From positions 1-64,000 of the forward strand of contig NZ_JNWV01000037.1 of the NCBI RefSeq assembly GCF_000716535.1: DNA of 64,000 bases. Reading direction: 5' to 3'. This document shows, piece by piece, positions 48,230-57,214 of this stretch (the first letter of the stretch is position 1; the number at the start of each line of letters is the position of its first letter). This stretch comes from Streptomyces flaveolus (GTDB lineage: Bacteria; Actinomycetota; Actinomycetes; Streptomycetales; Streptomycetaceae). The position numbers and the translations under genes were made by a program. The notes beneath the pieces are model-generated. The model saw only the letters and a program-made list of their open reading frames with translations. It did no database searches and had not been told where the DNA came from.

Positions 48230-49879
48230 TCAGCCCCTGCGTGTCCAGCGCGCGACGACCTGGTCCAGCACGTCGAGCGGCAGCGCGCCGCCGCCGAGCA
48301 CCAGGTCGTGGAAGGCGCGGATGTCGAAGGCCGGCCCCAGCTCCCGGGCCGCACGCGTGCGCAACCGCTGGATCTCCAGCCGGCCGGTCATGTACGACAG
48401 AGCCTGACCCGGCCACTCGATGTAGCGGTCGGTCTCGTTCTGGATCTCCACCTCGGACAGGACCGTGTGCTCCCGCAAGTACGCCACCGCCTGGTCGCGG
48501 GTCCAGCCGAAGTGGTGCAGCCCGGTGTCGACGACCAGCCGGGCGGCCCGCAGCGAGTCCATCGCCAGCATCCCCAGCCGGGCCAACGGGCCCGAGTACA
48601 GCCCCATCTCGTCGGCGAGCCGCTCCGCGTACAGCCCCCAGCCCTCGATGTAGGCGTTGATCCAGGCGATCCGGCGCAGCCGTGGCAGCCCGGTCAGCTC
48701 CTGGGCGAGGGAGAGCTGGACGTGGTGGCCGGGCACGGCCTCGTGGAAGGCGGTGGCCTCGGCGAGCACCCGCGAACGCTCCGTCGCCCGCTCGGTGTTG
48801 GCGTGGTACGTTCCCGGCCGCGAACCGTCCAGCGCGGCCGGCATGTACCAGGCCAGGGGCGCGCCCGGCGCCTGGGTGCCCTCCAGCGCGCAGGGCAGGG
48901 CGGGCAGCCGCCCGAAGCGCCGGGGAGCGGCCAGCTCGGCCCGGGCGATCGCCGTACGGGCGGCCGCGAGCATCTCCCGCGCGCCGCTCCACCGCAGCCG
49001 GGTGTCCGTGCGCAGCCGCTCCCGCACCTCGCCGGAGGTCGGCGTACCGCCGAAGGCCTGTGCTCCGGCGGGCACGTACTCCCGCTCGATGTGGGCGAGC
49101 AGCTCCACCCCGGTGTCGTGCAGCTCCTTGGGCGAGCGGCCGGTGGTGGTGTGGACGCGGGCCAGGGTGGCGTAGTGCTCCTCCCCGTCGGGCAGGTGGC
49201 ACAGTCCCGGGCGCTCCGGGGACCGCCCCCGCGCGGCGAGATCCGTGCGCAGCGCTTCGCGGTAGGCGGCGAAGGCCGGGCGCACCCGCTCGTCGACCAG
49301 CCGGTCCCGTTCGGCGTGGTGACGTGTGCGCAGGGGCACCGCGCGCAGCGGATCCCCGGCGGGGTCGGCGAGGTAGGCGTCGAGCCGGGCCATCGCCGTG
49401 CGGACCCGTTCGGCGACGGGCAGCCGTCCCGCCCGCACGCCCTCGCGGTGCCGCTCGGCCGCCTCCGCCAGGTACTCGGGCACCGCCGCGAGCCGTTCCA
49501 GATGACCGCGTTCCTGTTCCTCGTCCGCCGGACGCACCGCGGGCAGGGAGCCGAGCAGACGGCCGAGGGGGGAGTTCTGGTAGTCGGCGACGGTGTGCTC
49601 GATCAGCCGTGCCCCCAGCCGGTCGGCGACCGCCCGCGCCTGCTGCACCACCACGGCCCGGGTCACCTCCTCGGCGGCGTCCGCGACCGGTGCGCGGGCG
49701 GCCCGCGCGGCGAGCCGCGCCGCCTGACCGGCCAGGTCCTCCTGCGCCTGCCGCGACGGGTCGGCGAGCCGTCCGAGCGTCTCCGGGCACCCTTCGAGCG
49801 CGTCGTCCAGCGGGTCCTCGGCGGCGATCAGGCCGACGGCCTCCTCGGCGAGGCCGGCGACGGGCGTGGCTGTGGTCAT
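48230..49879 (-). CDS. DUF885 family protein (HExxH-like, possible peptidase)
   Basis: A 549-residue cytoplasmic protein with the DUF885 features PKELHDTGVELLAHIEREYV, AFHEAVPGHHVQLS (metal-binding HEAxPGHH), and near the C-terminus AFDIRAFHDLVLGGGALPLDVL. The metal site suggests a metallopeptidase-like activity, but none is established for most members. The start ATG overlaps the stop of the regulator gene upstream by four bases (ATGA), so the regulator and this protein are made together. Confidence 0.88.
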   Translation of the reverse strand: MTTATPVAGLAEEAVGLIAAEDPLDDALEGCPETLGRLADPSRQAQEDLAGQAARLAARAARAPVADAAEEVTRAVVVQQARAVADRLGARLIEHTVADYQNSPLGRLLGSLPAVRPADEEQERGHLERLAAVPEYLAEAAERHREGVRAGRLPVAERVRTAMARLDAYLADPAGDPLRAVPLRTRHHAERDRLVDERVRPAFAAYREALRTDLAARGRSPERPGLCHLPDGEEHYATLARVHTTTGRSPKELHDTGVELLAHIEREYVPAGAQAFGGTPTSGEVRERLRTDTRLRWSGAREMLAAARTAIARAELAAPRRFGRLPALPCALEGTQAPGAPLAWYMPAALDGSRPGTYHANTERATERSRVLAEATAFHEAVPGHHVQLSLAQELTGLPRLRRIAWINAYIEGWGLYAERLADEMGLYSGPLARLGMLAMDSLRAARLVVDTGLHHFGWTRDQAVAYLREHTVLSEVEIQNETDRYIEWPGQALSYMTGRLEIQRLRTRAARELGPAFDIRAFHDLVLGGGALPLDVLDQVVARWTRRG

Positions 49880-51375
49880 GCTGAGGTCTCCTGTTTCCTG
49901 GCTGGGAAGGGTCCTGCCGTTTCCGGCGCGGGGTGATCGCCGCGCGGCCGGTGCCACGCGGGCTCCGGGCCGTCCGCCGCCGGAGCCGCCCGGGTCAGCG
50001 CGAACTGCCGCACCAACGGCGGCAGTCCGTACTGCCCGGGTACGTCGGTGCGCTCCAGCAGTCCGCTGTCGACCACGGCTTCGAGGACGTCCTCCACCGG
50101 CTCCACCGGCTCCCTGTGCTCCACCGGCTCCTTTGACGCCTGCGACGGCTCCGGTGAGCGTGCGAGGGCGTGGGCCGACATCCGGGTCACCCCGTCCACG
50201 GAAGGAGTCGCCCTCGTCGCCGCGAACGCGCGCAGCAGGAGCCGGGCCCGGGGCGTGAGGCGGCGGTAGGCGTCCTCGTAGCGTTCGGTGAGGCTCTCGT
50301 CACCCGCCCGCAGTCGGCAGGACAGCCCGTCGGCGCCGAGGAGTTCGGCGACCGCCTCGGCGAGGAAGGCCTCCGGGCGCGCGGCCAGCCGCCGGCCGGC
50401 GAGGGTGAGGGCGAGCGGCAGGTCGCCGCACGCCTCAGCGAGCAGCAGACCGGCCCGCGGGGCGCCGGCCAGCCGTTGCGCGCCGAGGATCCCCGCGAGC
50501 AGTGCCATCGACTCGTCCCGGCCGAGGACGGGCAGCGCCAGCCGCCGTACCCCGTCCAGGCCGAGCAGCCGGGACCGCGCGGTGACCACGACCCTGCTGT
50601 GGGGCGTGGCCACGAGCAGGTCGCGCACCTGGCGTTCCTGGAGCGCGCCGTCGAGCACGACCAGCAGGCGCCGCTCGTACAGCACCGAGCGGTACAGCCC
50701 GATGCGCTGCGCGGGATCGTCCGGGATGAGTTCGGGCGCGATGCCGAGGGACCGCAGCATCCCGCCCGCGATGCCCGGCGCGTCCTTGCGCCCGTCGGCG
50801 GCCGCGCCGAGGCCGACGTACACCTGCCCGTCCGGCAGGTCCGCGGCCAGCTCGTGCGCCAGCCGCAGCGCCAGCGCGGACTTGCCCACCCCGGTCTGTC
50901 CATGGATGACCAGCGGCGGGACGGGCCCGGTACCCGGCGCCGTCAGCACACGTGCCTCACCCAGCTCCCGGGCCCGGCCGGCCAGCGGACGCGCTTCCAT
51001 CGGGAGCTGGGCCGGTACGGGCAGCAGTGCCCGTACCGCGGCGGCCCGCAGCCGCGGCTCCGGCGCCTGCTGCGCCGGCTTGACGGCCGGCCCGGACCCG
51101 TCGCCCGCGCGGCCCGCCGCCGCACGCCAGCGCTGCTCCCAGACCGCCCGGTCCCCGCCGCACGCCTCGGCGAAAGCGAGGGCCACCTGGAGGGTGGGCA
51201 ACCGGTGACCGGCCGCGGCGTCCGAGAGCACCGAGGCCGAGAACAGCGCGCGCCTCGCCAGCTCCCGGTAACTGGGGGAGCCCGCCGCGGCCCGGAGCCG
51301 GCGCAGCTCCAGGGCGAAGGCGGTGGCCGGTCCGGCGTCCTGCGCCAGCGGTTTCTCCGGTCTGCCCACGCTCAT
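49876..51375 (-). CDS. XRE-type HTH / NB-ARC (STAND) regulator
   Basis: A 499-residue protein: helix-turn-helix at about 15-75 (FALELRRLRAAAGSPSYRELARRALFSASVLSDAAAG), then an NB-ARC ATPase from about 130 with Walker A GQTGVGKSAL, Walker-B-like RRLLVVLDGA, and CGDLPLALTLAGRRLAARP. Residues about 425-445 are a low-complexity Glu/Pro/Val stretch (repeated EPVE). No TPR or WD region follows, so the sensor part is short. It is translationally coupled to the DUF885 gene and divergent from the AfsR-like gene at 52008. A role in secondary-metabolite control is likely by family; target unknown. Confidence 0.82.
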   Translation of the reverse strand: MSVGRPEKPLAQDAGPATAFALELRRLRAAAGSPSYRELARRALFSASVLSDAAAGHRLPTLQVALAFAEACGGDRAVWEQRWRAAAGRAGDGSGPAVKPAQQAPEPRLRAAAVRALLPVPAQLPMEARPLAGRARELGEARVLTAPGTGPVPPLVIHGQTGVGKSALALRLAHELAADLPDGQVYVGLGAAADGRKDAPGIAGGMLRSLGIAPELIPDDPAQRIGLYRSVLYERRLLVVLDGALQERQVRDLLVATPHSRVVVTARSRLLGLDGVRRLALPVLGRDESMALLAGILGAQRLAGAPRAGLLLAEACGDLPLALTLAGRRLAARPEAFLAEAVAELLGADGLSCRLRAGDESLTERYEDAYRRLTPRARLLLRAFAATRATPSVDGVTRMSAHALARSPEPSQASKEPVEHREPVEPVEDVLEAVVDSGLLERTDVPGQYGLPPLVRQFALTRAAPAADGPEPAWHRPRGDHPAPETAGPFPARKQETSA

Positions 51376-52007
51376 GCTCCTTGCGATGGTCGGGGGCGGT
51401 GTGCCACGGGTTCGCCGCGGGCCTACGCCCTTCCTGCCTGCCCAGGCAGGGTCCGGCCGGCCGTTCCCGATCCCTTCCCCGAGCGGTACCTGCCGGTCCC
51501 GAAGCCGATCGGGCGGGCCGGCCGCCGGGTCCGCGGTCACGCTCCACCCCCGGGCCGGGGCGGGTCCGGCCGCCGCGACGGCCCGGCCGGACGGCCGCCG
51601 CACGACACGGGGTCTTCGCGCCGCCAGGCGCTATGCTTCCGTGGGTTTGGGGGCCGCCGGGTGAACCGGGGGCACGGGGGGTGGGGAGCCGATGGCGGCC
51701 GAGCGTGTGCGAAACGGCGTGACGAACGCCGTGGGCGGTGCGGTTGCCGGGTCCCGACGAGTCCTGCCGGTGCGCGGCGCCTGTCGGGCGCGGAGCCGGG
51801 CCGGTACCCGCCGGCATCGAGCGAGGACGGCGCACGGCCCGTCCTCTGTGCCGACCGGTCCGCCGGAGGACCGGTCGGGCGGAGTCCGCCAGTGCCCCGG
51901 CGGTGCCCTCCGCGAGCGCGTTCCGGCGCTGCCGGAGGCCGCGCGCCCGGTTGCGGTTCCCCGGCCGGCCGAGCCGGCCCGGGAGGACGAAGTCAAGGGG
52001 GAGTGGC
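51376..52007. promoter_or_regulatory. 632-bp divergent region between two STAND regulators
   Basis: No convincing gene. The palindrome CCTGCCTG-CC-CAGGCAGG at 51433-51450 lies 58 bp upstream of the XRE-NB-ARC start and is a candidate operator. The rest is very GC-rich, with frames open on several strands through composition only. Promoters for both regulators should lie here. Confidence 0.5.
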
Positions 52008-55000
52008 TTGCTGGGACAACATGCCGAAGACAGGCTGCGTTTCAACGTTCTGGGGCCGCTGGAGGTCTGGGCGGGGGAGACCCGGCTGCGACTCGGCGGA
52101 CTGGTCCAGGAGCGGGTGCTCGCCACCCTGCTGCTCGAGCCGGGCAGACTCGTTCCCGTCTCCCGGCTCGTGGAGGCGGCGTGGGAGGAGGAACCCCCGG
52201 CCACCGCGTCCCACCAGGTCCGCAAGGCGGTGGCCGACCTGCGCCGCCGCATACCCGGCGGAAGCCAGGTCGTCCTCACCGACGGCCCCGGCTACCGCGT
52301 CACCGTCCTTGAGGACCAGCTCGACCTGACCGAGTTCACCGCCCAGGTCCGCCGGGCCAGGGCCGCGGCCGAACAGGCCGACCCGGCCCGAGCGGCCGAG
52401 GCACTGCGGACGGCCCTGGAGCTGTGGCGCGGACCCGTCCTCTCCGACGTCGCCGGCCCGGTGATCGCCGCGGCCGCCGCCGCGCTGGACGAGCGCCGCC
52501 TCGCCGCCGCGGAGCAGCTCTTCGAGCTGTGCTTGGGCCTCGGCCAGGCCGCCGAACTCGTCGCCGACCTGCGCGACCTGACAGCGCGGTACCCGCTGCG
52601 GGAGAACCTGCGCCGCCAGCTCATGCTCGCCCTGTACCGCTCCAGCCGGCAGGCGGAGGCACTGGAGGAGTACGGCCGGGTCCGGGACCTGCTGGTGGAG
52701 GAGCTGGGCATCGATCCGAGCCAGCAACTCACCCACGTCTACGAGGGGATCCTGCGGGAGAGCCCCGAGCTGGCCGCCCCGGTGCCACTCCCGTCCCCCG
52801 CACCGGCGGCACCGGTGCCGGCCCAGGCACCGTGCACCCTGCCCTACGACCTGGCCGACTTCTCCGGCCGCGACCGTGAACAGCGCGAGCTGCTCGACTG
52901 CGCACAGCGGTCCGTCACCTGCGCTCCCGGGATCGTCGCCGTCGACGGCATGGGCGGCTGCGGCAAGACGGCTCTGGCCGTCCGCGTCGCGCACCGACTG
53001 GCCGACGCGTACCCCGATGGCCAGCTGTACATCAACCTGCGCGGCTACACCCCGGGTGAGCAGCCGGTGACCTCGGCGGCAGCGCTCGCCACCCTGCTGC
53101 GCGCGCTCGGCATCCCCGGCGACCAGATCCCCGACGACCTGGAGGGCCGAACCGCCGCCTGGCGGGCCGCGCTGATGGGCCGGCGGCTGCTCCTGCTGCT
53201 CGACAACGCGGTCGACGCGGCCGAGGTCCGCCTCCTCATGCCCCCGTCCCCGGGCTGCCTGGTACTGGTGACGAGCCGCAGCCGGCTGCTGGACCTCGAC
53301 GGGGCGCACTGGACCTCACTCGACGTCATGTCCAGCGACGACAGCGTGCTGCTGGTGTCGAAGACCCTCGGCGCCGAGCGGGTCGCGGCGGAACCCGAGG
53401 CGTCGGCCGAGCTGGCCCGGCTCTGCGGCCACCTGCCGCTCGCTCTCAGGATCGCCACCGCCCGGCTGCGCAACCGACCGCGCTGGACGGTCGGTTACCT
53501 GGTGGACCGCCTGTGCGACGAGACGCGCCGGCTCGACGAACTGAGCCTGGGCGAGCGGAGCGTGGCGGCCACCCTGCGCCTGTCGTACCAGACGATGACG
53601 GCGGAATCCCGCGTCGCCTTCCGGCTGCTGGCGCTGCACCCCGGCTCCGACATCGACGTCCACTCGGCCGCGACCCTCCTGGGCACGGACACCCGTGACG
53701 CCGAGGACATCCTCGAGCACATGCTCGACGTCCACCTGCTCCAGCAGCCGGACGTGGGCCTGTACGCCTTCCACGACCTCGTACGCAGCTTCGCGCTCAG
53801 CCTGCGCGGGCAGGCCACGGAACAGGAGGACCACGCCGCGGTCGGGCGGCTGCTCGACTACTACCTCACGGCCACCGAGCAGGCCTGCGACGTCCTCTTC
53901 CCCGGGCGGCGCCGCCGTACGACCGGTCTGCCGGCCACCGGGGCGGAGCTGCCGGACCTGGGCGACGCCCACCGGGCCCTGACCTGGTTCACGCGGGAAC
54001 ACACCGCGCTCAGCGGCGCCGTCGCACTGGCCCGGACGCTCGGCCACGACCGCCACGCGGTGTGGCTGACCCGCGACGTGGTCTTCTACCTCAACGCCCG
54101 CGGTCACATCAGCGAGTTCCGCGACCTGAGCCGCAGCGCGGTCGATGTCGCCCGCCGGCTCGGCGATCTGGTACTGCTCGCCGTGAGCCTGTCGAACCTG
54201 GGCGTCGCCTGCTGGAAGCTGGGCCGCTTCGAGGAGGGCGTCGAAGTGGCCCGGGAAGCCCTGGAGGTGGCCACCGAGCTGGGCGACCGGGACACCGAAG
54301 CCCACTCCGAGTCCACCCTCGGCCTGCTCAACAGCGTGCTCGGCCGCTTCGACCAGGCCCTGCCGCACCTGGTCCGGGCCGTCGACCTCGGCCGGGAGCT
54401 GGGGAACGCCCGCTCGGAGTCCGAGAGCCTGACCATTCTCAGCACCCTGTACGAGCAGTGGGGCCGGTACCCGGAGGCGGTGCAGGCGGCACGGCGGGCC
54501 GTCGAACTCGACCGGCGACTCGGCAACCGCGAGAACGAGATCGTGTCCGTCACCGACCTCGCCCTCGCACTGCTGGGCCTCAAGGAGTACACCGACGCCC
54601 AGCAGTGCCTGGAACGAGCCCGCCGCATCAGCGACCAGACCCACGACCCCGGCAACGTCGGCGTGCTGCTCGCCCTGTCGGCCGACGTCCAGCACCGCCT
54701 GGGCGACACGGCCGACGCCGCGCGCCTCGCGGACCACGCCCTGGAACTCGTCCGGTCGAGCGTGGTGCCGATCCGGCAGGTGAAGACCGAGAACATACTC
54801 GGCCGGCTGTGCACCCGGCAGGGCGATCCCGCCGGGGCGCTCCAGCTGCACACGAGCGCTCTGAAGACCGCTTCGAGCATCGGCTACCGGATCGAGGAGG
54901 CCCACGCCCTGGCCGGTCTGGCCCGGGCCTGCGAGGCGCTCGGCGACCACGCGACGGCCCGGCAGCACGCCGGGGCCGCCGCCGGGCTCTTCGACACGAT

Positions 55001-55031
55001 GGGCGTACCCGAGATCGGCCGGAGCCGCTGA
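52008..55031 (+). CDS. AfsR-like regulator (SARP DNA-binding / BTAD / NB-ARC / TPR)
   Basis: About 1007 residues. Order: OmpR-type DNA-binding domain (LRFNVLGPLEVWAGETRLRL), BTAD domain (about 95-245, with AEALEEYGRVRDLLVEELGIDPS), Pro/Ala linker, NB-ARC (Walker A DGMGGCGKTAL, RRLLLLLDNAVDAAEV, GHLPLALRIAT), and TPR repeats to the end. The start is unsure: a TTG at 52008 with AAGGGGGAG just upstream is preferred, because the protein similarity begins there; no ATG or GTG fits. AfsR-type proteins activate antibiotic clusters. No terminal truncation is seen. Confidence 0.9.
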   Translation: MLGQHAEDRLRFNVLGPLEVWAGETRLRLGGLVQERVLATLLLEPGRLVPVSRLVEAAWEEEPPATASHQVRKAVADLRRRIPGGSQVVLTDGPGYRVTVLEDQLDLTEFTAQVRRARAAAEQADPARAAEALRTALELWRGPVLSDVAGPVIAAAAAALDERRLAAAEQLFELCLGLGQAAELVADLRDLTARYPLRENLRRQLMLALYRSSRQAEALEEYGRVRDLLVEELGIDPSQQLTHVYEGILRESPELAAPVPLPSPAPAAPVPAQAPCTLPYDLADFSGRDREQRELLDCAQRSVTCAPGIVAVDGMGGCGKTALAVRVAHRLADAYPDGQLYINLRGYTPGEQPVTSAAALATLLRALGIPGDQIPDDLEGRTAAWRAALMGRRLLLLLDNAVDAAEVRLLMPPSPGCLVLVTSRSRLLDLDGAHWTSLDVMSSDDSVLLVSKTLGAERVAAEPEASAELARLCGHLPLALRIATARLRNRPRWTVGYLVDRLCDETRRLDELSLGERSVAATLRLSYQTMTAESRVAFRLLALHPGSDIDVHSAATLLGTDTRDAEDILEHMLDVHLLQQPDVGLYAFHDLVRSFALSLRGQATEQEDHAAVGRLLDYYLTATEQACDVLFPGRRRRTTGLPATGAELPDLGDAHRALTWFTREHTALSGAVALARTLGHDRHAVWLTRDVVFYLNARGHISEFRDLSRSAVDVARRLGDLVLLAVSLSNLGVACWKLGRFEEGVEVAREALEVATELGDRDTEAHSESTLGLLNSVLGRFDQALPHLVRAVDLGRELGNARSESESLTILSTLYEQWGRYPEAVQAARRAVELDRRLGNRENEIVSVTDLALALLGLKEYTDAQQCLERARRISDQTHDPGNVGVLLALSADVQHRLGDTADAARLADHALELVRSSVVPIRQVKTENILGRLCTRQGDPAGALQLHTSALKTASSIGYRIEEAHALAGLARACEALGDHATARQHAGAAAGLFDTMGVPEIGRSR

Positions 55032-55082
55032 GGAGCCGTGGCGCGGCTCCCGCACCGGGCCGTCCCGGACGGCAGGCGGTGG

Positions 55083-55247
55083 TCAGCCGGCGGAGGACGC
55101 GGTGATGACGGTCGGGCCCTGGTTCTCGGCCGTCACATGGTGCCCGGCGGGCCGGTCGGCCGCGGCGTTCTGCTGGGCCACCGCCCCCAGCCCGAACGCC
55201 AGCGCCATCGCGACCGTCCCGAACAGACCCGCCAGCTTGTTGCGCAT
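55083..55247 (-). CDS. Small secreted peptide, 54 residues
   Basis: A short frame with a strong ribosome site (GAGGGGGAAGAAG) before the ATG. The protein begins MRNKLAGLFGTVAMALAFG, a typical signal peptide with basic start, hydrophobic core and a likely cut after AVA; the mature part is about 28 residues (QQNAAADRPAGHHVTAENQG and a Ser/Ala-rich end). It lies convergent with the AfsR-like gene, 51 bp from its stop. Small secreted or surface peptide of unknown role. Confidence 0.72.
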   Translation of the reverse strand: MRNKLAGLFGTVAMALAFGLGAVAQQNAAADRPAGHHVTAENQGPTVITASSAG

Positions 55248-55378
55248 CGTCTTCTTCCCCCTCGTGATGTCCCGTTCTCGACATCACCGATGCTGCTGGG
55301 GGCCGTTCCCGGAGCGTTCCCCCCGCGATACCGGGACCCGTGACTCCACGGGAACGGCTCGTCCGCCCGCCCGCCCGG

Positions 55379-55747
55379 CTACGGTTTCGGCGGGGCGGGG
55401 ACCAGCCCGGTGCACGCCACGACCCGCGGGCCCTCCGCGCGCAGGACCACCGATGTGCGGACCGTCCCCGAGCTGTGTCCGGCCATGTCCAGCAGGGCCC
55501 GCACCACCGACCGGAGTTCCACCTGTTCGTCCGGGGTGGCCCGCGACGGCTCCGAACTGCCGCGCCGCCGGGCATCCACCGCGACGACCTGGTGCATGCC
55601 GCTCTCGGTGACCGTGGTGATCAGGAACTCGGTGTCCTCCGGAAGTGCCCTCGTTCCCCGGGGCCCCAGGCTGCCGACGCGGGCGAGTTCCTGGTTGATG
55701 CGGTGCAGGACCGACTCGTCGGCCGGGCTGTGCTCCGGACGCTTCAC
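55379..55747 (-). CDS. Hypothetical protein, 122 residues
   Basis: Starts at GTG with GAAGGAGG upstream. No domain recognised. It has EFLITTVTESGMHQVVAVDARRRG followed by VELRSVVRALLDMAGHSSGTVRTSVVL, predicted alpha/beta, without signal peptide or membrane segment. A much longer overlapping frame is just composition. The strand and site make it a probable gene; conserved status cannot be judged. Confidence 0.6.
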   Translation of the reverse strand: MKRPEHSPADESVLHRINQELARVGSLGPRGTRALPEDTEFLITTVTESGMHQVVAVDARRRGSSEPSRATPDEQVELRSVVRALLDMAGHSSGTVRTSVVLRAEGPRVVACTGLVPAPPKP

Positions 55748-55884
55748 GGCATCCTCCTTCTGCAGACGTGTGTCCCGGTCACGATTCCGGCACCCGGCCC
55801 TGTTCACCTCCCGCCGCGTTCCCGTCCGGGTCCCGTTCCCTCCCGGAACCGGGGCGACCCGCGTGGTACCTCGGCCGAGCCGCC

Positions 55885-57102
55885 TCACCGAGCAGGGGAC
55901 GGGACCGGGTACGGCGCCGGTTCCGTCACCCAGCCCGCCGCCAGCACCAGGCGGGACTCGCGGTCGGTGGCGAGGAAGGCGAAGGGACGGTCGAAGGTGA
56001 CGCGGACGACCGTCGTCTCGTAGCGGTACTGCGGGACCCCGCCGGCCGGCGCCGGCATGACCGCCGTCACCGCCGCCGCCCGGAAGCCGAGCGCCCCGAA
56101 CTGGGCCACGGCCGACTGGCGGGCCTCTCCGACGGCCAACGGGTAGGGGCTCACGCCCGGGAAGTGACCGGCCTCGGTGTCTGTCGCCGCGGTGAGGCCG
56201 AACAGGCCCGGTGCGGCGAGCAGATCGTGGTCGGCCCGTACCTCGTACGCCACCGTCGTCACGTCCAGCGTCGTCGGCTGCGGCGCGGTGGCGGGCTGCT
56301 GCTCCACGTGCAGGCCGGGGCCGACATGCCCGTGCGGCAGCGCGCCACCCCCGGTCAGCGACAGGCCGCGCTCCACGACCCCCACCCCGGCCGCCAGCAC
56401 CTGACCCGGCGTCATCCTCTCCTCGCCCAGCACCAGATGGACGTCGACGCCGTTGTCCCCGGGCACCGTCAGCGCGGTGACGAAACCGTCCGGCGTACCC
56501 GTCACCCCCACCCGGTCCGGCCGCACGCTGCGCCGGTGCAGGCCGCGCAGGGTACGGCCCTGCCAGGGGCCGGAGCCGGGCCGCAGCGGCAGCTCCGTGA
56601 ACGGCTGCCGCCAGTCCGTGCGCAGCGCGAGGGCGGTGGCCAGCACCATCCGCGCCTCCCGGGTCAGCGTCACCGGCATGCGCTCGACCAGCCCGCCGGT
56701 CCGCTCGGAAGCCCAGGCGTCCAGCCGCTCCTGCGCGGTGACGAGGTCGTCCCCGAAGACCCCGTGGGTCCCGGCGGGCAGCCCCGCCCGCCACTCCTCC
56801 CGCAGGGCCAGCCCCTGGTGCGTCCACAGGCCGAGCGCCGCGTCCAGACCGGCGACCCCCGCCAGCCCGGCCAGCAACTCCCGTGCGGCTCCGGCCGCCT
56901 GCTCGGCGGGCACGCCCAGCGCGCCGGCCAGTTCCGCACGCGCCGGGCCCGCGGCGCCGTCGGCCAGGAAGGCCAGCAGCGGCCACACACCCGGCGCCGA
57001 GAACACCGTGCCCTCGCCGCTCAGGACCTGCGCCCACCGGGCCGTCAGCCCGTTCACACGCCGGACGGTCTCCCCGGTCACCGTGCTCGTCCCCACCCGC
57101 AT
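55885..57102 (-). CDS. Serpin-family protein
   Basis: A 405-residue protein with the serpin fold signature near the C-terminus: VTFDRPFAFLATDRESRLVLAAGWVTEP. The reactive-centre region upstream (TAVMPAPAGGVPQYRYETT) is atypical, so inhibition of proteases is not certain. N-terminal VFSAPGVWPLLAFLADGAAG and DAALGLWTHQGLAL match serpin helix regions. There is no signal peptide, so it would be cytoplasmic. The start has a poor ribosome site; upstream in-frame starts exist. Serpins are uncommon in bacteria but recur in Streptomyces. Confidence 0.82.
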   Translation of the reverse strand: MRVGTSTVTGETVRRVNGLTARWAQVLSGEGTVFSAPGVWPLLAFLADGAAGPARAELAGALGVPAEQAAGAARELLAGLAGVAGLDAALGLWTHQGLALREEWRAGLPAGTHGVFGDDLVTAQERLDAWASERTGGLVERMPVTLTREARMVLATALALRTDWRQPFTELPLRPGSGPWQGRTLRGLHRRSVRPDRVGVTGTPDGFVTALTVPGDNGVDVHLVLGEERMTPGQVLAAGVGVVERGLSLTGGGALPHGHVGPGLHVEQQPATAPQPTTLDVTTVAYEVRADHDLLAAPGLFGLTAATDTEAGHFPGVSPYPLAVGEARQSAVAQFGALGFRAAAVTAVMPAPAGGVPQYRYETTVVRVTFDRPFAFLATDRESRLVLAAGWVTEPAPYPVPSPAR

Positions 57103-57214
57103 TCCGCCCCCGTTCCCCGCACGCTTACCATGCGGCCAGTCGTACGTATGTCCAGCCGCCGGCCGGCCGCCGGTCCCCTGTGCCGCCGCCGCCCGATCCA
57201 GGAGCACGGTACCG

